Positions 39,692 through 45,220 of a DNA stretch of 45,220 nt are shown here, piece by piece. The stretch is from the NCBI GenBank assembly GCA_015065285.1, contig SVQP01000011.1, positions 1 to 45,220 of the forward strand, given 5' to 3'. Positions within the stretch are counted from its first letter, which is position 1, and every line of letters begins with the position of its first letter. Below the pieces are notes generated by a model. The model was not told the origin of the DNA and ran no database searches. It saw only the letters and a list, made by a program, of their open reading frames with translations. Both the position numbers and the translations under genes were made by a program. The stretch comes from Oscillospiraceae bacterium (GTDB lineage: Bacteria > Bacillota > Clostridia > Oscillospirales > CAG-272).

Positions 39692-40894
39692 ATGGAAAGC
39701 ATCAGAGAATTATACAAGGCGGGCAGAGGGCCATCCAGCTCGCATACTATGGGGCCTTTTAAGGCGGCAACCCAGTTTAAGGCGCAATATCCCGAGGCGG
39801 ACGCGTTCCGCGTGGTGCTGTATGGCTCGCTGGCACTGACCGGTAAGGGGCATATGACCGATGCGGTCATCCTGGAGGCGCTTGGCGAGGACAGAACCGA
39901 AATGATCTTTGATAAGACCAGCCCCACACCCGTGCATCCCAACACAGTGGATTTTGTCGCGTTCAAGAACGGGGCGCAGATCGGGTTTGCACGCGTGTAT
40001 AGCGTGGGCGGCGGCAGCATTTTGTTTGATGGACAAGGTCCGCTTGAGACCAAGTCGATCTATCCGCACTCCACCTTTGATGAGATTGCGGCATATTGCA
40101 CCGAGCATGATATGCGCCTGCCCGATTACGTGGAAATGGTGGAGGGCCCCGAGATCTGGGAGTACCTTTCGGATATGTGGCTGACCATGGAGGACTGCAT
40201 GGGCAGAGGACTGCGCACCAAGGGCGAGCTTGGCGGCGGATTGCATGTCACGCGCAAGGCGCACTATCTGTATAACCAGCGCCATATCGACGAATCTGCA
40301 CAAACCAGAGAGAACAGATTGGTCTGCGCTTACGCGTTTGCAGTGGGCGAGGAAAACGCAAGCGGCGGTGAGATCGTTACGGCTCCTACGTGCGGTGCGT
40401 GCGGTGTTGTGCCCGCTGTGCTCAAGTATATGCAGGAGCAAAAGGGCTTTTCGGATGAGCAGATCTTCCGCGCACTGGCAACTGGCGGCTTGATCGGCAA
40501 TATTATTAAAACAAACGCGTCCATCAGCGGTGCGGAATGCGGCTGCCAGGCAGAGATCGGAAGCGCATGCTCCATGGCTGCAGCAGCACTTGCCGAGCTG
40601 TTTGGCATGGGCATTGAACAGATCGAATATGCCGCAGAGGTGGCAATGGAGCACCATCTGGGTTTGACCTGCGACCCCATCAACGGACTTGTGCAGATCC
40701 CTTGCATCGAGCGCAACGCGGTTGCTGCCATGCGTGCTATCAACGCGCTTTCCTTGGCAAATTTCCTGACCGGCATGAGCAAGATCCCGTTTGACACCGT
40801 GGTCAAAACCATGTATGAAACCGGCATTCACCTCAAGAGCGAATACCGCGAGACCAGCGAGGGCGGTCTTGCCAAGCATTACGTCAATCATTGA
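39692..40894 (+). CDS. sdaA: L-serine ammonia-lyase, iron-sulfur dependent, single chain
   Basis: This 400-aa enzyme converts serine to pyruvate and ammonia with an oxygen-sensitive iron-sulfur cluster, fitting an anaerobe. The beta domain comes first (about 1-150; GPSSSHTMGPFKAA is diagnostic) and the catalytic alpha domain follows, with TAPTCGACGVVPAV, GAECGCQAEIGSACSMAAAAL and LTCDPINGLVQIPC holding the cluster Cys. Many Firmicutes split these into SdaAA and SdaAB, whereas here they are fused in one chain somewhat shorter than the E. coli enzyme (about 454). The start at 39692 is supported by AAGGA and by the ESIRELYKAG beginning. It has its own promoter and terminator. Confidence 0.94.
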   Translation: MESIRELYKAGRGPSSSHTMGPFKAATQFKAQYPEADAFRVVLYGSLALTGKGHMTDAVILEALGEDRTEMIFDKTSPTPVHPNTVDFVAFKNGAQIGFARVYSVGGGSILFDGQGPLETKSIYPHSTFDEIAAYCTEHDMRLPDYVEMVEGPEIWEYLSDMWLTMEDCMGRGLRTKGELGGGLHVTRKAHYLYNQRHIDESAQTRENRLVCAYAFAVGEENASGGEIVTAPTCGACGVVPAVLKYMQEQKGFSDEQIFRALATGGLIGNIIKTNASISGAECGCQAEIGSACSMAAAALAELFGMGIEQIEYAAEVAMEHHLGLTCDPINGLVQIPCIERNAVAAMRAINALSLANFLTGMSKIPFDTVVKTMYETGIHLKSEYRETSEGGLAKHYVNH

Positions 40895-40900
40895 ATTTAA

Positions 40901-40929
40901 GCGACCTGCCAAATGCAGGTCGCTTTTTT
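40901..40929 (+). terminator. Terminator after the L-serine dehydratase gene
   Basis: GCGACCTGC (40901-40909) and GCAGGTCGC (40915-40923) form a 9-bp stem with a CAAAT loop, followed by six Ts. Confidence 0.9.
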
Positions 40930-40959
40930 ACATAAAAACCGATTTTGCGAGGCATACTG
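40930..40959 (+). promoter_or_regulatory. Possible sigma-G-like promoter of the helical-bundle gene
   Basis: ACATA (40930-40934) and CATACTG (40953-40959) are 18 nt apart. The forespore consensus is roughly gHATR-17/18-CATnHTA, so only the last base of the -10 deviates. No sigma-A promoter is evident here. Confidence 0.4.
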
Positions 40960-40988
40960 AGCATACAACAATATTTTTGGAGGACGTT

Positions 40989-41456
40989 ATGCAAAGCACG
41001 ATCAAAGAGGAAAACCAGAGCGCGCAGATGACGAGCGCCTTGCTGGAAGGAATATATAAAAACGCGAAAATGGGCTCGCAGGCGCTGCTCTCTCTTCTGC
41101 CTAAGGTGGCGGACAGCGAGCTGCGACGCGATCTGACCGCCCAGCTGGACGGCTACGAGGGTTATGCGAACCAAGCGGAATCGTATTTGTGCGAGCTTGG
41201 GGAGCAGGCAAAGGAGATAGGTCTTTTGCAAAAAATGACTGCCAAGGCAGGCATTGGCATCAACACTTTAATGGATTCGGATACCTCGCACCTTGCCGAA
41301 ATGGTGATCGAGGGCAGCAATATGAACGTGACCGAATCGGTCAAGCTGCTGCGCGAATATGAGAACTGCCACGTGCCCGAAAAGGCGCTGCGACTGTGCC
41401 GCGACATGATCGATTTTGAGCAAAAGAACGTTGAAATCATGCAAAGATACCTGTAA
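40989..41456 (+). CDS. Helical-bundle protein of unknown function (ferritin-like/DUF2383-like)
   Basis: This 155-aa soluble protein is nearly all helical, in four long amphipathic helices: about 10-40, 45-75, 85-115 and 122-155. The pattern resembles small ferritin-like bundles such as DUF2383 proteins, but I cannot see a full set of metal-binding ExxH residues. GGAGGA lies 6 nt before the ATG at 40989, and longer upstream frames overlap the serine dehydratase. It has its own terminator and a possible sigma-G-like promoter, as does the spoVAC gene that follows, so a spore or late-sporulation role is worth considering. The function is otherwise unknown. Confidence 0.8.
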   Translation: MQSTIKEENQSAQMTSALLEGIYKNAKMGSQALLSLLPKVADSELRRDLTAQLDGYEGYANQAESYLCELGEQAKEIGLLQKMTAKAGIGINTLMDSDTSHLAEMVIEGSNMNVTESVKLLREYENCHVPEKALRLCRDMIDFEQKNVEIMQRYL

Positions 41457-41462
41457 TTGACA

Positions 41463-41493
41463 AAAAAGCCGCTGCATACTGCAGCGGCTTTTT
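41463..41493 (+). terminator. Terminator after the helical-bundle gene
   Basis: GCCGCTGCA (41468-41476) and TGCAGCGGC (41480-41488) form a perfect stem with a TAC loop, an A run before and five Ts after. Confidence 0.92.
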
Positions 41494-41504
41494 GGCGCAT
41501 ACTA
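41474..41504 (+). promoter_or_regulatory. Possible sigma-G promoter of spoVAC
   Basis: GCATA (41474-41478) and a perfect CATACTA (41498-41504) are 19 nt apart, one more than the usual spacing. The -35 lies inside the upstream terminator stem. Forespore expression would fit the gene. Confidence 0.45.
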
Positions 41505-41543
41505 TGGGCGTATCAGACAGAGAGAGAGGAACGGTCGTCGATT

Positions 41544-41993
41544 ATGAATATGGATAAAAAGCAATATCGCAAATATGCAGAATCGCGCGCGCCCCGCTCA
41601 CCCGTGGCAAAGGATTGTGTCAAAGCCTTTGTGTTCGGGGGCGGGATCTGCACACTGGCGCAGGGATTGCTGTGGCTGTACGGTGACGTGTGCGGCATGG
41701 AGCAGCAAAACAGCGCCACGCTTGTATCCGTGACGCTGGTTGCTCTTGCCGTGCTGCTGACCGGGCTTGGTGTGTTCGACAATATCGCCAAGCATGCGGG
41801 GGCAGGCACACTGGTACCCATTACGGGATTTGCCAACGCAGTGGCATCCCCCGCGCTTGATGCCAAGTCAGAGGGCTTGGTGCTTGGTGTGGGAGCCAAG
41901 ATCTTTACCGTGGCAGGACCGGTGCTTCTGTACGGTGTGGTCAGCGGTGCTGTGTGGGGTGTGATCTATTACGTGATCACCTTGCTTTGCTAA
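41544..41993 (+). CDS. spoVAC: Stage V sporulation protein AC
   Basis: This 149-aa membrane protein belongs to the SpoVA channel family, which moves dipicolinic acid into the spore and out at germination. The N-terminal motif KKQYRKYAESRAPRSPVAKDCVKAF, then GGGICTLAQGLLWLYGD, a GVFDNIAKHAGAGTLVPITGFANAVASPA block and two C-terminal membrane segments match SpoVAC; SpoVAEb is shorter and lacks the long N-terminus. The start at 41544 is the first of two close ATGs; AGAGGA lies 13 nt upstream, somewhat far. In most spore formers spoVAD and spoVAE follow, but here a convergent lipoprotein gene does, overlapping by 4 nt, so this copy is isolated. Confidence 0.93.
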   Translation: MNMDKKQYRKYAESRAPRSPVAKDCVKAFVFGGGICTLAQGLLWLYGDVCGMEQQNSATLVSVTLVALAVLLTGLGVFDNIAKHAGAGTLVPITGFANAVASPALDAKSEGLVLGVGAKIFTVAGPVLLYGVVSGAVWGVIYYVITLLC

Positions 41994-42484
41994 ATGACCT
42001 GCCGCGCTACCTTCAGCGCGTTCTCGGGGTCACAGCTGACCAGCAAAAGCACGTATCTGCCCACCACAGCCACAAGTGCCGAGTCGGTGTAGTGCGCGTA
42101 TGCCGTGCCCTTGTAATGCGCACGCAACGCGTCCAGCCGGGCATGACACATGGCGGATAGCAGATCAGTATCGCTGCGCGAGTAGCAAAGGAACACTGCG
42201 AACTCGCAAGGATGCTGCGCAGAGCTTAAAAATATTCCGTAATCTTCGCAAAGGGAGAGCTGCCATGGCAGCTCTCCCCCTGCGTACATAGCCGATATCA
42301 GCTCGGGGGAAAGGTAGGCTGCCTGATCGGGCGGGGCAGAGGCAAGATAGATCTGCCCTGCGGGCAAGCCAATCTCGTTTTGCGTCAGAGCGCAGAGAAT
42401 TTGCTCGGCAGAGGGGTGCTTTTGCGCGCACCCTACGGGCAAGAGAAATATGAGTAGCAGAAAAGAAATCAAGCGTTTTTTCAT
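41990..42484 (-). CDS. DUF4358-like lipoprotein
   Basis: This 164-aa lipoprotein has a signal peptide (KKRLISFLLLIFLLPVGC) with the modified Cys19. The mature part has the DUF4358 pattern: an N-terminal helix, FAVFLCYSRSDTDLLSAMCHARLDAL and a C-terminal strand-helix (ALVAVVGRYVLLLVS...PENALKVA). The family is common in Clostridia and has no known function. The start at 42484 is supported by GGAGGG and the signal peptide; the longer frame to 42541 lacks a ribosome binding site. It overlaps spoVAC by 4 nt at the 3' ends. A role in sporulation or germination is possible from position only. Confidence 0.83.
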   Translation of the reverse strand: MKKRLISFLLLIFLLPVGCAQKHPSAEQILCALTQNEIGLPAGQIYLASAPPDQAAYLSPELISAMYAGGELPWQLSLCEDYGIFLSSAQHPCEFAVFLCYSRSDTDLLSAMCHARLDALRAHYKGTAYAHYTDSALVAVVGRYVLLLVSCDPENALKVARQVI

Positions 42485-42530
42485 AAGCCCTCCATCTGTT
42501 CCCAATATATGAAAAAAGGGGGGCGGATAT

Positions 42531-42566
42531 GAAAAAAGCACCGCATGCCCTCGGCATGCGGTGCTT
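42531..42566 (-). terminator. Terminator after the NlpC/P60-like lipoprotein gene
   Basis: On the minus strand AAGCACCGCATGCC (42566-42553) and GGCATGCGGTGCTT (42549-42536) form a 14-bp stem followed by six Ts. Confidence 0.92.
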
Positions 42567-42573
42567 GGATCAA

Positions 42574-43986
42574 TCAGTTTGCGTAAAGGTCACTGTAATA
42601 TACGTTGTTTTGCTCGGTCGCAACGGGTCTGTAGGCAACGATGAAAGGAGCGTCACCGTACGAGATTGGCTCGTTGGTGGGCTGCTTGGACATAATGCGG
42701 TGGTCCGAGCCGTGGTCGTAGCGCAAAGCCTGACCGCCCTTGGCATCGGATGCCAGCATGAACGTGTGCTGAGGTCCACCGTCAGATGCAGGACGCACAA
42801 AAATGATGTCGCCTGCCTTGAGTGCCTTGGGATTGGTGATCTTTTCAAATCCCATTTGCTCGCACCAGTCAACAAGATTGCTGACCACGCAACCCTGCAC
42901 CAGCGGCTGATCGGTAAAGCCTGCGCGGTACAAAATCCAGTCTACCAAGCGGTCGCAGCTAGTTCTGTGCGGACGGTGATTGATGCCGGGATTGGTGCAG
43001 GAATCCCCGTACTTGAATTTTTCTTTTCTGGCATATACCGTGATGTAATTTCCCTCGCGCAGCAAATTGCACTGGAGCAGGGAATAGGGTGTGTAAACGA
43101 TCTCACCTTTTTCATTGGCAACGCGATAGCCGTATTGCTTTTGCTTGTCGCAAAGCGCAATAGCCTCATCCAAGGAGGAGAAGCAGACGCCCTTGACGTT
43201 GTCGTCTGGCAGGTGCAGGCGATCCTCGTACAGGCAAACGTAGTATCCTTCCTCCACCGCGGGCGGGGGAGTGATCTCACCGCGGTCTTGGGCAATGTAC
43301 TCCTCAGCCTCCGCACGATCTGCGCAGAAAGCCATCTGCTCCAAGAGGAAAACGTCACCCTCTTGCACATAGTTGGTGTATTCAAAGGTGAAGAAATCGT
43401 AAAAACGCGTGTTCCATTTCTCGGTGCTCTCGTCAGCTTCAAAAATGACGTACTGCGAGACGCGCTCACCAAAGAACTCGGAGTCACCGCCATAGATCTG
43501 CGTCATGGAAAGATTACTCTTTTTGGTGTTTTCAGGACCTGCCTTGTATATCATCTTAAAAGCACCGCCCCATTCGGCTTGCACCTTGAGCACGATCACC
43601 TTGATCTCGTCGGGGGTGAAGGGAATATGGCTGTCCTCACCGTTGGCTATGGGATAGCCTGCCGCCTCGTACATGCGGTCGATGTACCATTTGATGGTGG
43701 GCGTGCGGGATTCTCTGGTTCCCACGAATTGCACTCCGTCCTCGCACAGCACGGGCTCAGCGGCAACACCGCGAACAAATGCGGCTTCAAAAAGCTCGGG
43801 CGAAAAGGTAGAAAAATCAATGCGCTTGGCATCGGGAATCAGATATTGGGGAGCGGGCTCGGTCTGTTGCTCGGTTTCTGTTTCGGTCTCAGTCTCGCTT
43901 GGCTCGTCCGGAGCAGCGGTGCAGGCGGAAAGCAGCATGATAAGTCCAAAAAAAAGGCAAAGGATTCTGAGAAAGGAATGCTTCAT
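42574..43986 (-). CDS. Large lipoprotein with NlpC/P60-like C-terminal domain
   Basis: This 470-aa lipoprotein has the lipobox MLLSAC (Cys22) and a Glu/Thr-rich linker (SETETETETEQQTEP). The N-terminal two thirds (about 45-300) is a beta-rich region I do not recognise. The C-terminal part (about 335-460) resembles NlpC/P60 Cys peptidases or amidases: Cys344 in TSCDRLVDW starts a helix, His407 lies in GPQHTFMLAS, and a further His425 in RYDHGSD could be the third residue. KAGDIIFVRPA matches the family's GDL(I/V)FF element. Such enzymes cut peptidoglycan stem peptides outside the cell. GGGAGG lies 6 nt before the ATG at 43986. It is monocistronic with its own promoter. Confidence 0.85.
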   Translation of the reverse strand: MKHSFLRILCLFFGLIMLLSACTAAPDEPSETETETETEQQTEPAPQYLIPDAKRIDFSTFSPELFEAAFVRGVAAEPVLCEDGVQFVGTRESRTPTIKWYIDRMYEAAGYPIANGEDSHIPFTPDEIKVIVLKVQAEWGGAFKMIYKAGPENTKKSNLSMTQIYGGDSEFFGERVSQYVIFEADESTEKWNTRFYDFFTFEYTNYVQEGDVFLLEQMAFCADRAEAEEYIAQDRGEITPPPAVEEGYYVCLYEDRLHLPDDNVKGVCFSSLDEAIALCDKQKQYGYRVANEKGEIVYTPYSLLQCNLLREGNYITVYARKEKFKYGDSCTNPGINHRPHRTSCDRLVDWILYRAGFTDQPLVQGCVVSNLVDWCEQMGFEKITNPKALKAGDIIFVRPASDGGPQHTFMLASDAKGGQALRYDHGSDHRIMSKQPTNEPISYGDAPFIVAYRPVATEQNNVYYSDLYAN

Positions 43987-44021
43987 AGTGTACCTCCCTT
44001 GAAAAAATCTCGTCAAAGGAC

Positions 44022-44050
44022 ATTATATCACAGAATTGCATAGTTGTCAA
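44022..44050 (-). promoter_or_regulatory. Promoter of the NlpC/P60-like lipoprotein gene
   Basis: On the minus strand TTGACA (44050-44045) and TATAAT (44027-44022) are 17 nt apart, an exact consensus match. Confidence 0.88.
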
Positions 44051-44156
44051 ATCTTTCGTAATAGGCGGATTTTTGGAGATCCTTACGTGTCATCCGGAGC
44101 GGAGCGCCCCACTAAGTGTCATCCTGAGCGAAGACGCGAGGACGTGCATCCCCTTT

Positions 44157-44292
44157 TGTGTCATCCTGAGCAAGCAAACACCCCGGTGTGGGTGTTTGCG
44201 CGTCGAACTTTCAAAAACCTGCAATAATTTGCTGGTTTTTGAAAGTCAAAGCGCAAGGATTGCGCTTTGAGGATCTGGGAAACGGTTTATGA
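44157..44292. repeat. 136-bp direct repeat, copy 1
   Basis: This unit matches 44420-44555 at roughly nine positions in ten. It contains three consecutive hairpins: CAAACACC/GGTGTTTG-like, ACTTTCAAAAACC/GGTTTTTGAAAGT and CAAAGCGCAA/TTGCGCTTTG. Confidence 0.75.
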
Positions 44293-44419
44293 CACGCGAA
44301 AAAAGCCTCCCTCCGGGAGGGAGGTGGCATTTTGCAAATTGATGGCATAGGGGCGTTTCGGTCTGCAAAATGACGGTAGGAGAATGCGGGCAAAAGGGTA
44401 CGGTTGAGCGTCCCCCCTT

Positions 44420-44555
44420 TGTGTCATCCTGAGCGAGAAAACATCCCTGTGCGGGTGTTTGCGCGTCGAACTTTCAAAAATCTGCAACGAATTGCTGATT
44501 TTTGAAAGTCAAAGCGCAAGGATTGCGCTTTGAGGATCTGGGAGGCGGTTTATGA
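44420..44555. repeat. 136-bp direct repeat, copy 2
   Basis: Second copy of the unit at 44157-44292. In the middle hairpin a C-G pair of copy 1 is replaced by T-A (AAAATC with GATTTT), which keeps the stem. Confidence 0.75.
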
Positions 44556-44560
44556 TTCCC

Positions 44561-44673
44561 TTGTAGGGACCGACGTCCTCGGCGGTCCGATACGCAAGCG
44601 GTTTTTGATCACGTCACCCGAACGCTGATCCGCTCTGATCGCGTGCGGGAGGCGAAACGCCTCCCCTACACAA
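44561..44673. repeat. Short MITE-like element
   Basis: Begins TTGTAGGGACC and ends CCCCTACACAA, so the ends are imperfect inverted repeats. It has inner hairpins (GGAGGCG/CGCCTCC near 44648-44666). The GTAGGG ends and GGTCG-rich interior resemble the element at 18921-19052. Confidence 0.55.
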
Positions 44674-44805
44674 AATTACTTTGGCAAAGCCTCCCCCCTT
44701 TGTGTCATCCTGAGCGGAGCGCGGACACCGCGTTGTGGTGTTCGCGCGCAGTCGAACCCGAAGGGCGCGCGCAGCGCGGGATCTGGGAAACGGTTTACAA
44801 CACGC

Positions 44806-45050
44806 GAAAAAGCCGCCCCTTCAGGGGAGGGGGACCGCAGTGAAGCGGCGCAGCGTGCCGCTTCGCGATTGCGGTGGAGGGGTTGCCTCCCTTTTAAGGG
44901 AGGTGGCAAATGCTTCGGCATTTGCCGAAGGGTTCTCTTTTCCTATCATGTGGGATCGATTAATTGGTGAAAGAGCGTCCATACGGTGACCCACTCCACC
45001 GCTGTTCGCTTTCGCTCACTGCGGTCCCCCTCTGCCCGGCGGGAGAGGCA
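44806..45050. repeat. Palindromic element related to the one at 20447-20756
   Basis: GGGGACCGCAG...GCGGTGGA on the left (about 44822-44881) and TCCACCGC...CTGCGGTCCCC on the right (about 44995-45030) are inverted relative to each other. The right part shares GTGAAAGAGCGTCC (from 44969) with position 20441, which marks it as a relative of that element. Confidence 0.6.
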
Positions 45051-45220
45051 TTGGTTACTTTGGCTAAGCAGACGTCTTGCAAACCCCTCGCAGATCCCGC
45101 TGCGGCTCGCATAAGCGAGCACTTGCGCTTTTGCTCGCTCAATTTCGCGGCTCTGCCGCGAAATATTCGACCCGCAAAAGTTCGACTCGGTCGCTCTGCG
45201 ACCTCGCTCAGGATGACACA

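Larger units (their letters stand above)
44087..45220. repeat. Non-coding block of structured repeats
   Basis: No gene is supported in this stretch. The motif GTGTCATCCTGAG (first copy CCGGAG) occurs at 44087, 44116, 44158, 44421 and 44702 and inverted at 45205-45220. Several short hairpins (for example GCCTCCCTCCGGGAGGGAGGT near 44306) lie between the copies. The block continues to the window end, so its true extent is unknown. Confidence 0.75.

Noticed and set aside
42529-44043. A 504-codon open frame on the plus strand opposite the NlpC/P60-like lipoprotein
   Set aside because: It is antisense to a gene with a lipobox, ribosome binding site, promoter and terminator. Its translation has no recognisable domain. 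Long reverse frames are common here because of codon bias.
44087-45220. CRISPR array or tandem repeat locus
   Set aside because: Repeats are unevenly spaced, differ in length and orientation, and form hairpins; there are no uniform spacers and no cas genes nearby.

Overview
The window looks like chromosomal DNA from an anaerobic, probably endospore-forming member of the Bacillota, class Clostridia. The evidence is a SpoVAC protein, a PerR/rubrerythrin oxidative-stress pair, a long-form ribosome hibernation factor, a small DUF6472-type cysteine protein, strong Shine-Dalgarno sequences before nearly every gene, and many TTGACA-17-TATAAT promoters. Base composition is moderate, and reverse-strand shadow ORFs are common. 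A gut or similar anoxic habitat is only an inference, from the two glycoside hydrolases and the style of the intergenic repeats. I see no rRNA, tRNA, CRISPR array, transposase or phage gene.

Layout. 1-4.5 kb (+): an unrecognised 185-aa protein and two MacB/FtsX-like ABC-permease fusions. 4.5-5.5 kb (-): a polysaccharide-deacetylase lipoprotein. 5.5-13.6 kb (-): one long aromatic amino acid operon in transcription order aroF, tyrA, aroB, aroA, aroC, an unknown winged-helix-like gene, an aroE-aroK fusion, and aroQ. It starts with a 19-codon leader peptide rich in Phe and Tyr, followed by competing hairpins and a terminator. 13.6-18.8 kb (+): VanZ-like protein, LytTR response regulator, MutY, a GH28-like enzyme and an alpha/beta hydrolase. 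18.8-20.9 kb: repeat-rich spacers around an AT-rich XRE regulator. 20.9-23.1 kb (-): a tandem PII-like protein and a DUF1538 membrane protein. 23.2-24.8 kb: a split ThrE-type exporter and DUF6472. 24.9-26.7 kb (+): a membrane protein, PerR and rubrerythrin. 26.8-30 kb (+): a polar amino acid ABC importer. 30-32.5 kb: a membrane protein, a TM2 protein and a LURP-one-like protein. 32.5-36.9 kb (-): a MarR regulator and a heterodimeric ABC exporter. 37-42 kb (+): hpf, a GH2 enzyme, L-serine dehydratase, a helical-bundle protein and spoVAC. 42-44 kb (-): two lipoproteins. 44.0-45.2 kb: a non-coding block of structured repeats.

How the genes work together. The aro operon encodes all seven steps from DAHP to chorismate plus the committed tyrosine step; its leader predicts transcription attenuation set by charged tRNA-Phe and tRNA-Tyr. 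MarR probably represses its own operon, which includes the drug-type exporter, through TTAA repeats at its promoter. The PerR-like regulator has an inverted repeat just after its own -10 and probably controls rubrerythrin. The amino acid importer has a palindrome over its -10 and a partial terminator after the binding-protein gene.

The strongest candidate for something undescribed is the Phe/Tyr leader-peptide attenuator of the aro operon. Next come the PII-like/DUF1538 pair, the amino acid permease with a large extracytoplasmic domain, and the repeat families, which recur at 18.9, 20.4-20.8, 30.0-30.3 and 44.1-45.2 kb.
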